Shown here piece after piece: positions 16,481-25,185 of a DNA stretch of 38,993 nt. Origin of the DNA: Bradyrhizobium yuanmingense (GTDB lineage Bacteria > Pseudomonadota > Alphaproteobacteria > Rhizobiales > Xanthobacteraceae). The DNA is taken from assembly GCF_029167105.1 (NCBI RefSeq), contig NZ_JARFML010000051.1, positions 1 through 38,993 on the forward strand. The letters are read 5' to 3'. Each line of letters begins with the position of its first letter. The stretch's first letter is position 1. Both the position numbers and the translations under genes were made by a program. Under the pieces are notes generated by a model, which was not told the DNA's origin, ran no database searches, and saw nothing but the letters and a program-made list of their open reading frames with translations.

Positions 16481-16755
16481 TTCTGTGCATATCGCGACGC
16501 CAAATAGGACAGTGATGCTTGCCGTGCACTGCGGCAGCTCGCATCGCAACATCAATTGCGGATCATCAATTAGTGATCGGAGATCGTGACGGTATTCTGC
16601 ACGAACGACGTTAACTCTTGTGGCGCAACGAAGTGCCGCAATTTGTGAAGAGATGTTCTAAACAGCTGACCGAATTCCCGACTCATTGTCGTCGCATGGT
16701 CTTCATGCGGCGCCGCTAACAGGGGCACGCGAACCGGACGATCGGCTGAGGCAAC

Positions 16756-16977
16756 ATGAGCAACGATTTCGACTTTGATCTATCGACCGACCAGTGGGAA
16801 GCGCTAAAGGCGCTTCGCAACCCCGTGTCGAACGGTCGCCTCGCGAAGGCCTATCTCGTCGAAAGCCTCGCCAAGCTCGGCCTCGTTGTCATGAATGACG
16901 GCGTGCCTGCGATAACATCCGCAGGACGCAAGGTGCTGGTGCGCGGCTCATGCCGGCTGCTCGATCTCGTGGCGTGA
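16756..16977 (+). CDS. Small hypothetical protein (73 aa)
   Basis: Begins MSNDFDFDLSTDQWEALKAL and contains RLAKAYLVESLAKLGLVVM and TSAGRKVLVRGS, which resembles a small winged-helix-like fold. GAGGC lies 4 bases before the ATG. Relatives of this size occur in Bradyrhizobium without function. It stands alone upstream of the formamidase gene. Confidence 0.6.
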   Translation: MSNDFDFDLSTDQWEALKALRNPVSNGRLAKAYLVESLAKLGLVVMNDGVPAITSAGRKVLVRGSCRLLDLVA

Positions 16978-17114
16978 CGAGATCGCCTGCTGCCGCGTAA
17001 CTGCGCCATCGCCTGAAAAATAACCTTTAGCTCTTCATCGAAATCGGATTTGCTTCTTGCGGCAAAAGATCCGGCGCGCAACGACGCTGCGCTAGACAGG
17101 CAAGGGAGCTGATC

Positions 17115-18128
17115 ATGAACGGGCTTGGCGGGCTGAACAAATCCCCCAACGGTGTGGTTATCGGACTTGTGCAGCTGCAGCTGCCTAACGTGGTGAGCGC
17201 GGCCGATCTCGCCAGGCAGACCGAGCGCATCGTCTGGATGGTCGGCAAGGCCCGCCGCAATCTCTCCACTATGGATCTGGTGGTCTTCCCCGAATACTCG
17301 CTGCACGGCCTGTCGATGGACACCAATCCGGAGATCATGTGTCGGCTGGACGGACCGGAGGTTGCGGCCTTCAAGCAGGCCTGTGTCGACAACAAGATCT
17401 GGGGCTGCTTCTCCATCATGGAGTTCAACCCGCATGGCAATCCCTACAACTCGGGCCTGATCATCGACGATCATGGCGAGATCAAGCTCTACTATCGCAA
17501 ACTTCATCCCTGGATTCCGGTCGAGCCGTGGGAGCCCGGCGACATCGGCATTCCCGTGATCGAGGGACCGAAGGGCGCGAAGATCGCGCTGATCATCTGC
17601 CATGACGGCATGTTCCCGGAGATGGCACGGGAATGCGCCTACAAAGGAGCGGAGATCATGATCCGCACCGCCGGCTACACCGCGCCGATCCGCGAAGCCT
17701 GGCGCTTCACCAACCAGGCCAATTCGTTTCAGAATCTGATGATCACCGCAAATGTCTGCATGTGCGGCTCGGACGGCTCGTTCGATTCCATGGGCGAAGG
17801 CATGATCGTCAATTTCGACGGCACCGTCCTGGCACATGGTACGACCGGCCGTGCCGACGAGATCATCACCGCAGAGGTCCGGCCGGATCTCGTGCGCGAA
17901 GCCCGCATCAACTGGGGCGTCGAAAACAACATCTACCAGCTCTGGCACCGCGGCTATGTCGCGGTGAAGGGCGGCGCGATGGACTGCCCCTACACCTTCA
18001 TGCAGGACATGGTCGCCGGCACCTTCCGACTGCCGTGGGAAAATCAGGTCAAGGTCACCGACGGCACCTCGTGCGGCTTCCCGGCCCCGACGCGGATGTT
18101 CGGCAAGACGGCGAAGGCGGCGGAATAA
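17115..18128 (+). CDS. amiF: Formamidase (nitrilase superfamily)
   Basis: A protein of 337 aa, the length of Helicobacter AmiF (334 aa). The nitrilase catalytic residues are in place: Glu in VVFPEYSLHGL, Lys in YYRKLHPWIP and Cys in LIICHDGMFPEMARE. Overall sequence, as I recall it, follows AmiF closely (SIMEFNPHGNPYN, WGVENNIYQLWHRGYVA, and the C-terminal DGTSCGFPAP). It hydrolyses formamide to formate and ammonia in the cytoplasm. Aliphatic amidase AmiE is the nearest alternative. GGGAGC lies before the ATG at 17115. No sigma-54 element was found upstream, unlike the transporter operons further right. Confidence 0.88.
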   Translation: MNGLGGLNKSPNGVVIGLVQLQLPNVVSAADLARQTERIVWMVGKARRNLSTMDLVVFPEYSLHGLSMDTNPEIMCRLDGPEVAAFKQACVDNKIWGCFSIMEFNPHGNPYNSGLIIDDHGEIKLYYRKLHPWIPVEPWEPGDIGIPVIEGPKGAKIALIICHDGMFPEMARECAYKGAEIMIRTAGYTAPIREAWRFTNQANSFQNLMITANVCMCGSDGSFDSMGEGMIVNFDGTVLAHGTTGRADEIITAEVRPDLVREARINWGVENNIYQLWHRGYVAVKGGAMDCPYTFMQDMVAGTFRLPWENQVKVTDGTSCGFPAPTRMFGKTAKAAE

Positions 18129-18199
18129 CCCGGGTTTCTCGGGTGAAACCGCGACAATCTGGCACCGTGGCCTGCGCGCTCGGCAACCTCGGTCGCGGA

Positions 18200-19573
18200 T
18201 CAATCGTTCCACTGGAGGAGTGGCGTGCCGTAGGCCCTCCTCCAGACCGACAGAAAGCGCGGAAACCACGAGTGGGCCACGGCACCCTTATAGGCCCAGG
18301 TGCGATACTTCAGACCCTGCTCCGAAATCAGCTCCTGATAGCCGCCGTGGAGTTCGGTCGCGGCGCGAATGTCCTTCAGGATTCCTTGCGCGCAGGCCCG
18401 ATAGGTATCGCCACCCGAGAACTCATCGTAATCCAGCATGCGGTCGGCAAATTCGACGTTGAACGTCGGCCAGGAGGAACGCCCCTGATAGGCGGGAGCT
18501 GCAATCTTGTGGATCATCTTGGTCCGCGGGTTGTCCGCCGAGACCAGGAAGTGGAACGTGCTCGGAATGCGAAACCGTGGCTCGGCGATGATCAGATCCG
18601 TCGTGGCCGCGAACAGCGCGCGCTCGCTCGCCTCGCGCATATCCCAGAAGCCGCGGTGCACGCTGACGAAATCCAATGCGACCGACGATGCCGGTGAGCT
18701 CGCCGGGCCGTCCAGGGAATGCCTGATGTAGCCGTTCTTGCCGAAGAGGCGGAGCAGATCCCTCTTGTACTGCGCGAGGTCGCGCCCGAGCAGCCGCTTC
18801 AGCTCGTTCTCGCCGACGATCCCGAGCTGCACGCCCCACACGAAGGTCGTGTAGACGCAGGCATTGGTGACGAAACGCCGGCGCTCGGCGCGGGTATCCG
18901 TCGCCGCGGAGCGCGGGCCGCTGGCGTCGCACAGCAAATATCTGGTGCGGTCAGCGTCGAAGGACTCCAGCTCGCTCGCAAGCTTCAGGATCGCGCGCTT
19001 CAGGTCTCCGCCATATTCGGCCAGCAACAAGCGGCCTGCGTGCGCGCATTGCGACATCGCAAGGTAGGACGACGCCCTCTCCTCGGCAGAGATCATCTGC
19101 TGCAGACCGGCGAGAATGCCGAGCAGCGTATCCGAGGGTCGCGAAAAATAGTTCACGCCGAGATACCGGCCGCGCCCGGCCGGTACGATGGTCGTGGTGA
19201 CCACGTCGGCGCGAACGGCCTCCAGCAGCAGGCGCACGCTCTTTTCGAGCAGGCGCACCCGCCGCACCGCGTCCTGCGCATCCATGATGGTTTCAGGATC
19301 GAGAACGTCGGGATAGAACCAGGCGAAGTCGCGGGGGTAATAGGCGGAGGCGTGCGGTGCGCCGGTGACGAGGAAGGCCTCGGTCACCGAAAAGGCGCTG
19401 TCCATCGAGTGCCGATAGAGGTCCTCGATCGCCGACAACGAATGATGCGATTGTCTCAGGAATCGATCACCGAGGAAATTGACCGCCTGAAGGGCGTTGG
19501 CGACGAAGGTCGCAGCCATCCCCTGATAGAACCGGTTTTCACGATGTGATGGAAAAGAGATGTCGCTGTTCAT
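18200..19573 (-). CDS. Uncharacterised helical protein, possibly six-hairpin glycosidase-like (457 aa)
   Basis: Mostly helical. The segments AYYPRDFAWFYPDVLDP near the N-terminus and QGLKYRTWAYKGAVAHSWF near the C-terminus recall the aromatic and acidic loops of (alpha/alpha)6 glycosidases such as glucoamylase-like enzymes, but this is by eye. No signal peptide is seen, so the protein is probably cytoplasmic. The ATG at 19573 is preferred over a TTG three codons earlier; neither has a strong ribosome site. Its neighbours are nitrogen-scavenging genes, but nothing else ties it to that pathway. I do not assign a function. Confidence 0.6.
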   Translation of the reverse strand: MNSDISFPSHRENRFYQGMAATFVANALQAVNFLGDRFLRQSHHSLSAIEDLYRHSMDSAFSVTEAFLVTGAPHASAYYPRDFAWFYPDVLDPETIMDAQDAVRRVRLLEKSVRLLLEAVRADVVTTTIVPAGRGRYLGVNYFSRPSDTLLGILAGLQQMISAEERASSYLAMSQCAHAGRLLLAEYGGDLKRAILKLASELESFDADRTRYLLCDASGPRSAATDTRAERRRFVTNACVYTTFVWGVQLGIVGENELKRLLGRDLAQYKRDLLRLFGKNGYIRHSLDGPASSPASSVALDFVSVHRGFWDMREASERALFAATTDLIIAEPRFRIPSTFHFLVSADNPRTKMIHKIAAPAYQGRSSWPTFNVEFADRMLDYDEFSGGDTYRACAQGILKDIRAATELHGGYQELISEQGLKYRTWAYKGAVAHSWFPRFLSVWRRAYGTPLLQWND

Positions 19574-19680
19574 GTCCGTCAATCGGCTGATTGTCTCGTG
19601 ACCCTCGTGATGATGGCCACCATCTTAAACATGACTGATTCGTATCTCTACCCGGTGACTTGCGGGTCCGTGACGCTCGC

Positions 19681-21012
19681 CTAGGCCTTACGCGGCCCGA
19701 AATTCTCGATCACCCGCAGCAGCACACGCGCGCCGGCATCGGCATCGGCGAGCGCGACATGCTCGTCCGGGTGATGGCTGATGCCGCCGCGGCAGCGGAC
19801 GAAGATCATGCCGACATCGGCAATGTCGATCATCGCCATGCCGTCGTGCCCTGCCCCGCTCGGCAGCTCGAACACGGAGAAGCCTTCGGCTTCGATCGCC
19901 TGCGCGATCTGCTGCTTGAGCCAGGGCGCGCAGGGCGCGGTGCGGTTCTCGTGGGTAACGTCGAGCTGAAGCGCCAGCTGTCGCCGCTTGGCGATCGCGT
20001 CGATCTGGCGGACGACATCGGCCACCGCGCGTTTGCGATGCATGTCGGTCGGCGCGCGCATGTCGATGGTGAAGGATACCTCACCCGGAATGACGTTGGT
20101 CGCGCCGGGCCTCGCCTGGATGTAGCCGACGGTGCCGACGAGGCCGCCCTCGTCGGTGCGGCAAAATTGCTCGATCACATTGATGCATTCGGCCGCACCG
20201 GCGAGCGCGTCACGGCGCAGCGCCATCGGCACGGTGCCGGCGTGACCGGCCATACCCGAGAGCCGGGCTGCAAGGCGCGTGGCCCCGGCAATGGCGGTGA
20301 CGACGCCCACGGGCAGGTTCTGCGCTTCCAGCACCGGCCCCTGCTCGATGTGCAATTCGAGATAAGCAAGCAGCTCGCGCCGCGCGCGGGCGGCCGCACC
20401 GATATGGTCGGGATCGAGGCCGAACTGCACGAGCGCCTCGCGCATCGACACGCCGTCGCGGTCGCGCGTATTCAGCACGCTCTCATCGAAGGTGCCGGCC
20501 ACCGCACGGCTGCCGAGCAAGGTCGAAGCGAACCGCACCCCCTCCTCGTCGGCAAAGCCGATCACCTCGATCGCAAATGGCAGGCGCTTGCCGCGGCGGT
20601 TGAGATCGGCGACGCAAGAGATCGCCGTGATCACACCCAGCGGTCCATCCCATTTGCCGGCATCGCGCACGGTGTCGTAATGCGAGCCGAGCATCAGGCA
20701 GGGCATGCCCGGCCGGTCGCCTTCGTACCGTCCGCAGACATTGCCAATGGCATCGAGATGGGCGCTCATGCCGGCCTCGCGCATCCACCCCATGATGAGG
20801 TCCGCGGCCTTGCGCAGCTCCTTGCTGAGGAAGATGCGGGTGAGCTTCTCGGGGTCTTCCGAGATCGCGCCGAGCTCGTTGATCCGGCGAACGATCTCAT
20901 TGCCGAGCGATGCATCGTGAACGGTACCAGCGCCCATCTCGGCGAGCTTTCCATCTTCTGAGGACACGGCGGTCCTGACGACAATCGATACAGGTTCGGT
21001 GCCAGCGGACAT
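19681..21012 (-). CDS. allC: M20-family amidohydrolase, probable allantoate amidohydrolase
   Basis: A protein of 443 aa. Metal-ligand motifs of the allantoate/N-carbamoyl amino acid amidohydrolase family are present: LGSHYDTV, DGPLGV, GFADEEGVRF, LHIEQGPVLE, then PSGAGHDGMAM and ISHHPDE. The enzyme would be a di-metal cytoplasmic hydrolase releasing ammonia and CO2 from a ureido group. Allantoate is the favoured substrate because purine-catabolic genes surround it; N-carbamoyl-beta-alanine or N-carbamoyl-amino acids cannot be excluded. The ATG at 21012 has GGAGG immediately adjacent, an unusually short spacing; an ATG 25 codons downstream is an alternative. It is divergent from the first importer operon. 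Confidence 0.8.
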   Translation of the reverse strand: MSAGTEPVSIVVRTAVSSEDGKLAEMGAGTVHDASLGNEIVRRINELGAISEDPEKLTRIFLSKELRKAADLIMGWMREAGMSAHLDAIGNVCGRYEGDRPGMPCLMLGSHYDTVRDAGKWDGPLGVITAISCVADLNRRGKRLPFAIEVIGFADEEGVRFASTLLGSRAVAGTFDESVLNTRDRDGVSMREALVQFGLDPDHIGAAARARRELLAYLELHIEQGPVLEAQNLPVGVVTAIAGATRLAARLSGMAGHAGTVPMALRRDALAGAAECINVIEQFCRTDEGGLVGTVGYIQARPGATNVIPGEVSFTIDMRAPTDMHRKRAVADVVRQIDAIAKRRQLALQLDVTHENRTAPCAPWLKQQIAQAIEAEGFSVFELPSGAGHDGMAMIDIADVGMIFVRCRGGISHHPDEHVALADADAGARVLLRVIENFGPRKA

Positions 21013-21244
21013 CCTCCGGCGCCGTCCCAGTCAGCGCGTGGTTAGCATGAATGCGCCTTGCCGGCCGACCGTCCGACGCGGATCATGCACATGCGCGAGC
21101 AGGTTCTGGCTGCTCAACTCCGCTGCATACAATGCTTTGATATTGCCTAGAAATTAGTCTGCCATTTTCCTCGCCAAGTTCAGAGCACACATTATCCCAT
21201 ACTTATTTCAAGTACTTATAACGAATTGCACGCTTCATAGTCTC

Positions 21245-21260
21245 TGGCACGAAGCTTGCG
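21245..21260 (+). promoter_or_regulatory. Sigma-54 promoter of the first importer operon
   Basis: TGGCAC at -24 (21245-21250), 5 bases, then TTGCG at -12 (21256-21260), with GG and GC separated by exactly 10 nt. This is close to the consensus TGGCAC-N5-TTGCA. It lies 75 bp before the first importer gene, which predicts a short leader. Confidence 0.8.
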
Positions 21261-21334
21261 ACATCTGATCCCGGCTCCGCCAAGCCGGCGCAGCCGTGAG
21301 ATCAAGGCGGGGCATCCGCCAAGGGGAGCGAGCA

Positions 21335-22447
21335 ATGGATTCTGGCAGGATTTCACGACGTCATGTGTTGCAGGGCGGCGCGGCCCTCACCCTCGGCGCG
21401 GCAGCGGGCCTCCGCCCGGCCTTCGCAGCCGAGACCACCATCGGCTTCATCTATGTCGGCTCGCGCGACGACTACGGCTACAACCAGGCGCACGCGCAGG
21501 GCGCGGCGGCGCTGAAGAAGATTCCCGGCCTCAAGGTGGTCGAGGAGGAGAAGGTGCCGGAGACCGATGCGGTCGAGAAGACGATCGAGTCCATGATCAA
21601 TCTCGATGGCGCCACCCTGCTCTTCCCGACCTCGTTCGGGTACTACAATCCGCACATGATCAAGATGGCCAACAAGTACCCGAAGCTCCGCTTCGAGCAT
21701 TGCGGCGGCCTCTGGAGCGAGAAGGACCCCAAGAACGCCGGCAGCTATTTCGGCTATATCGACGAGGCTCAGTACATCTCCGGCATCGTCGCCGGCCTGA
21801 CATCGAAGAGCAGCAAGCTCGGCTTTGTCGCGGCCAAGCCGATCCCTCAAGTGCTGCGCAACATCAACGCCTTCACGCTTGGCGCCAAGTCCGTCAATCC
21901 AAAGGCCACCACGCAGGTGATCTTCACCGGCGACTGGTCGATGCCGGTCAAGGAGGCCGAAGCCACCAACAGCCTGATCGATCAGGGCGTGGACGTGCTC
22001 ACCTGCCACGTCGATGGGCCCAAGACCATGGTCGAGAACGCGGCGCGGCGCGGCGCCTTCGTCTGCGGCTATCACACCAACCAGTCGGCGTTGGCACCCA
22101 AGGCCTATCTCACCGGCGCGGAGTGGAACTGGGAGGCGCTCTATCCGAAGTTCGTCAAGATGATCGCCTCCGGCGAAGGCATCCCGAATTTCTACCGCGG
22201 CGGCCTGAAGGAAGAGATCGTCAAGACCTCGCCCTATGGCGAAGCGGTCTCGGCGGAAGCCCGCAAAGCGGCCGACGAGGCCAAGGCAAAATTCCTGTCG
22301 GCAGAAGGCTACGCCATCTTCAAGGGTGGGCTGGTCGACAACAAGGGCAAGACCGTGATCCCCGCCGGCACCAACCGCGGCCAGAAGGATCCTGAACTGG
22401 AGAAAATGGACTACCTCGTCGAGGGCGTGCTCGGAGCCACTTCGTGA
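21335..22447 (+). CDS. BMP-family ABC importer, substrate-binding protein (Tat signal)
   Basis: A protein of 370 aa. The ATG at 21335 follows AAGGGGAGC and gives a twin-arginine signal peptide (SRRHVLQGGAALTLG, cleavage near AFAAE). The mature chain is a BMP/PnrA-type periplasmic binding protein: TTIGFIYVGSRDDYGYN, then LLFPTSFGYYNPHM and LGFVAAKPIPQVLRNINAF. The family mainly binds purine nucleosides, but members for other compounds exist. Co-transcription with a biuret hydrolase and a deaminase suggests the ligand is a nitrogen-rich amide, ureide or purine. Its stop overlaps the GTG of the permease gene by four bases (GTGA). Confidence 0.9.
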   Translation: MDSGRISRRHVLQGGAALTLGAAAGLRPAFAAETTIGFIYVGSRDDYGYNQAHAQGAAALKKIPGLKVVEEEKVPETDAVEKTIESMINLDGATLLFPTSFGYYNPHMIKMANKYPKLRFEHCGGLWSEKDPKNAGSYFGYIDEAQYISGIVAGLTSKSSKLGFVAAKPIPQVLRNINAFTLGAKSVNPKATTQVIFTGDWSMPVKEAEATNSLIDQGVDVLTCHVDGPKTMVENAARRGAFVCGYHTNQSALAPKAYLTGAEWNWEALYPKFVKMIASGEGIPNFYRGGLKEEIVKTSPYGEAVSAEARKAADEAKAKFLSAEGYAIFKGGLVDNKGKTVIPAGTNRGQKDPELEKMDYLVEGVLGATS

Positions 22448-23556
22448 CGACGGAAGCGGCGGATTCCACAGACGCGGTCGGGACAGTCGCCCCGGCCGCC
22501 GATCCCGGTTTCCTCCAGCGTCACGGCGGCACGATCGAATATGTCCTGATCCCGGGCGCGGCGCTGGTCGGCGCGCTCGCGGTGTTCGGCATCTTCGTCG
22601 CGATGTTCGGCAAGAATCCGCTCGATCTCTATTTCTACATGTATTACGGCGCGTTCGGCACCTGGTTCTCCTGGCAGAACACGCTGACGCGCGCAGCGCC
22701 CCTGATCCTCACCGCACTCTGTACTGCGCTGCCGGCGCAGCTCGGCATGGTCATCATCGGTGGCGAAGGCGCGCTGCTGATCGGCGCATTGTCGGCAACC
22801 AGCGCCGCACTCGCGCTTCAGGGCATGCCGCCGCTCATCGTCCAGGTTGCCATGGTCTGCGCCGGCGTGATCGGCGGCGGGCTGTGGATCATGCTCGCGG
22901 GCGGCTTGCGGCAATATCGCGGCGTCAACGAGACCATCTCGAGCCTGCTGCTCGTCTACATCGCGCTCGCGATCCTCAACCATCTCGTCGAGGGGCTGAT
23001 GCGCGATCCCGCCAGCCTCAACAAGCCGTCCACCCGCGAGATCGGCGCCGCCAACATGATCGGCTCCATTCCCGGCACCGACGTGCATTGGGGTCTCGTG
23101 TTCGGCCTGATCGCTGCGATCGCCTCCTACATCCTGATCTATCACACTGTGTTCGGCTTCGCCGCGCGCGTGGCGGGCGGCAACATCCGTGCTGCGAAGA
23201 TCGTCGGTCTCGGCGTCGACAAGCTGATCCTGACCGTCTGCTTCCTTGCCGGCGGCGCGGCTGGCCTCGCCGGCATGGTTGAGGTCGCCGCCGTGCAGGG
23301 ACGCACCAACGCCAACCTCGCTGCCGGCTACGGCTTCACCGGCATTCTCGTCGCCTTTCTGGCGCGGCAAAATCCGCTCGCCATCATCCCCGTCGCCATC
23401 CTGCTCGGCGGCATCAGCGCCAGCGGCGGCCTGCTGCAACGCCGCTTGGGGCTGCCCGATGCGTCCGTGCTGGTGCTGCAGGGCATCATCTTCGTCTTCG
23501 TGCTCGCCAGCGATGCGCTCTACGGCCGCATCGGATTCCTGAAGGGAAAATCCTGA
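22444..23556 (+). CDS. BMP-type ABC importer permease 1 (first system)
   Basis: A protein of 370 aa with about ten hydrophobic segments; it belongs to the branched-chain/sugar-type permease family used by BMP importers (NupB/YufP-like). Characteristic pieces are LGMVIIGGEGALLIGAL, NETISSLLLVYIAL and GRTNANLAAGYGFTGILVAFL. The GTG start overlaps the preceding stop, so translation is probably coupled. It forms the membrane channel with the next gene. Confidence 0.88.
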   Translation: MTTEAADSTDAVGTVAPAADPGFLQRHGGTIEYVLIPGAALVGALAVFGIFVAMFGKNPLDLYFYMYYGAFGTWFSWQNTLTRAAPLILTALCTALPAQLGMVIIGGEGALLIGALSATSAALALQGMPPLIVQVAMVCAGVIGGGLWIMLAGGLRQYRGVNETISSLLLVYIALAILNHLVEGLMRDPASLNKPSTREIGAANMIGSIPGTDVHWGLVFGLIAAIASYILIYHTVFGFAARVAGGNIRAAKIVGLGVDKLILTVCFLAGGAAGLAGMVEVAAVQGRTNANLAAGYGFTGILVAFLARQNPLAIIPVAILLGGISASGGLLQRRLGLPDASVLVLQGIIFVFVLASDALYGRIGFLKGKS

Positions 23557-23557
23557 G

Positions 23558-24484
23558 ATGGCAGACGGATCGATCGGCCTCTGGACCGTCCCGCTCGCCG
23601 TCCTCGGCGGCGCGATTCGCGTCTCCACTCCATTCCTGTTCGTGAGCCTGGGCGAATGCATCACGGAGCGTGCGGGCCGCATCAATCTCGGCCTCGAAGG
23701 CACGCTGGTGATGGGCGCGATGAGCGCCTATGGCATCTCCTATCTCACCGGCTCTCCGTGGCTCGGCGTGCTTGCCGCCGGCATCACCGGCGCGCTGCTG
23801 GGTGCGCTGCATGCCGGCATCTGCTCGCTGCCGCGCGTCAATGACGTTGCCGTCGGCATTGCCTTGATGCTGTTCGGCACTGGCCTTGCGTTCTATCTCG
23901 GCAAGCCGCTGATCGAGCCGACAGCGCCGCGGCTGCCCGCCATCGACTTCGGCTGGTGGAGCGACATCCCGCAAGTCCAGGCAGCGCTGCGCATCAACGT
24001 GCTGTTCCTGATCGGCGTGGCGCTGGCGCCAATCCTCTATTGGGCCTTCCGCACCACCCGCTGGGGCTTGCTCATCCGCACCGCCGGCGAGAGCGCGGAT
24101 GCCGCACGTGCGATGGGCCATTCCGTGCTGCTGATCCGCCTGCGCGCCACCATGGCCGGTGGTTTCCTCGCGGGCATCGGCGGCTCGTTTCTGTCCCTGT
24201 TCTACCCCGGAAGCTGGAACGAGGGCCTTTCCTCGGGCCAGGGCATCACCGCCGTGGCGCTCGTGATCTTCGCGCGCTGGGATCCCCTGCTCTGCCTGTG
24301 GGCCTCGCTCGCCTTCGGCGGCGCAGCGGCGCTGGGTCCGGCGCTGCAATCGGTCGGCGTCACCTCCGGCTATCACCTCTTCAACGCCGCGCCCTACATC
24401 CTGACGCTGGCGATCATGATCATCACCTGCTCGCCGAAGCGGACGCTGACCGGCGCGCCCGCCGAACTCTCGATCACACGGTAA
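23558..24484 (+). CDS. BMP-type ABC importer permease 2 (first system)
   Basis: A protein of 308 aa with eight or nine membrane segments. Family pieces are ERAGRINLGLEGTLVMGAM, NDVAVGIALMLFGTGLAF and PGSWNEGLSSGQGITAVAL. This is the second permease half (NupC/YufQ-like). The ATG lies one base after the stop of permease 1. Confidence 0.88.
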   Translation: MADGSIGLWTVPLAVLGGAIRVSTPFLFVSLGECITERAGRINLGLEGTLVMGAMSAYGISYLTGSPWLGVLAAGITGALLGALHAGICSLPRVNDVAVGIALMLFGTGLAFYLGKPLIEPTAPRLPAIDFGWWSDIPQVQAALRINVLFLIGVALAPILYWAFRTTRWGLLIRTAGESADAARAMGHSVLLIRLRATMAGGFLAGIGGSFLSLFYPGSWNEGLSSGQGITAVALVIFARWDPLLCLWASLAFGGAAALGPALQSVGVTSGYHLFNAAPYILTLAIMIITCSPKRTLTGAPAELSITR

Positions 24485-24501
24485 CACGCACGAGGTCGTC
24501 C

Positions 24502-25185
24502 ATGCCCGAGCGCTACATCAAGTCCGAGCCCTATGCCTGGCCCTACAATGGTGATCTCCGCCCCGAGAACACCGCGCTGATTATCATCGACATGCAGACC
24601 GATTTCTGCGGGGTCGGCGGCTATGTCGACAAGATGGGCTACGACCTCTCGCTGACACGGGCACCGATCGAGCCGATCAAGCGGCTGCTCGCAGCGATGC
24701 GAAGCCAAGGCTTCCATATCATCCATACCCGCGAAGGCCACCGCCCGGATCTCTCCGACCTGCCCGCCAACAAGCGCTGGCGCTCGCGCCAGATCGGCGC
24801 CGGCATCGGCGATCCCGGCCCGTGCGGACGCATCCTGGTGCGCGGCGAGCCCGGCTGGGACATCATCGAGGAGCTGGCGCCGCTGCCGGGCGAGCCGATC
24901 ATCGACAAGCCCGGCAAGGGCTCGTTCTGCGCCACCGATCTGGAGCTGATCCTGCGCGTGCGCGGCATCGAGAACATCGTGCTGACCGGGATCACGACCG
25001 ACGTCTGCGTCCACACCACGATGCGCGAGGCCAACGACCGCGGCTTCGAATGCGTCCTGCTGCACGATTGCTGCGGCGCGACCGACAAGAGCAACCACGA
25101 CCATGCGCTGAAGATGATCAAGATGCAGGGCGGCGTATTCGGCGCGGTCTCGACCTCGGATGCCTTCATCGGAGCGATTTCGTGA
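24502..25185 (+). CDS. biuH: Biuret amidohydrolase (isochorismatase-like cysteine hydrolase)
   Basis: A protein of 227 aa. From memory it is very similar to Rhizobium leguminosarum BiuH, sharing PYAWPYNGDLRPENTALII, ANKRWRSRQIGAGIGDPGP and DKPGKGSFCATDLELIL. The catalytic triad is visible: Asp in IIIDMQTDF, Lys in DKPGKGSF, Cys in TGITTDVCV. The residue 40 after the nucleophile (KMQGGVF) is Gln, matching Gln215 of BiuH; triuret hydrolases, as I recall, have Asn there. Expected reaction: biuret to allophanate plus ammonia. The gene sits between permease 2 and the ATPase of one importer, and its stop overlaps the ATPase GTG start (GTGA), which ties enzyme and transporter tightly. A ureidoacrylate-type amidohydrolase is the main alternative. 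Confidence 0.82.
   Translation: MPERYIKSEPYAWPYNGDLRPENTALIIIDMQTDFCGVGGYVDKMGYDLSLTRAPIEPIKRLLAAMRSQGFHIIHTREGHRPDLSDLPANKRWRSRQIGAGIGDPGPCGRILVRGEPGWDIIEELAPLPGEPIIDKPGKGSFCATDLELILRVRGIENIVLTGITTDVCVHTTMREANDRGFECVLLHDCCGATDKSNHDHALKMIKMQGGVFGAVSTSDAFIGAIS

Noticed and set aside
16978..17114. A sigma-54 promoter upstream of the formamidase gene
   Set aside because: The nearest candidate has 11 instead of 10 bases between GG and GC.
22411..24487. Long minus-strand frames opposite the permease genes
   Set aside because: Charged, Gln/Glu/Arg-rich translations typical of antisense to hydrophobic membrane protein genes.
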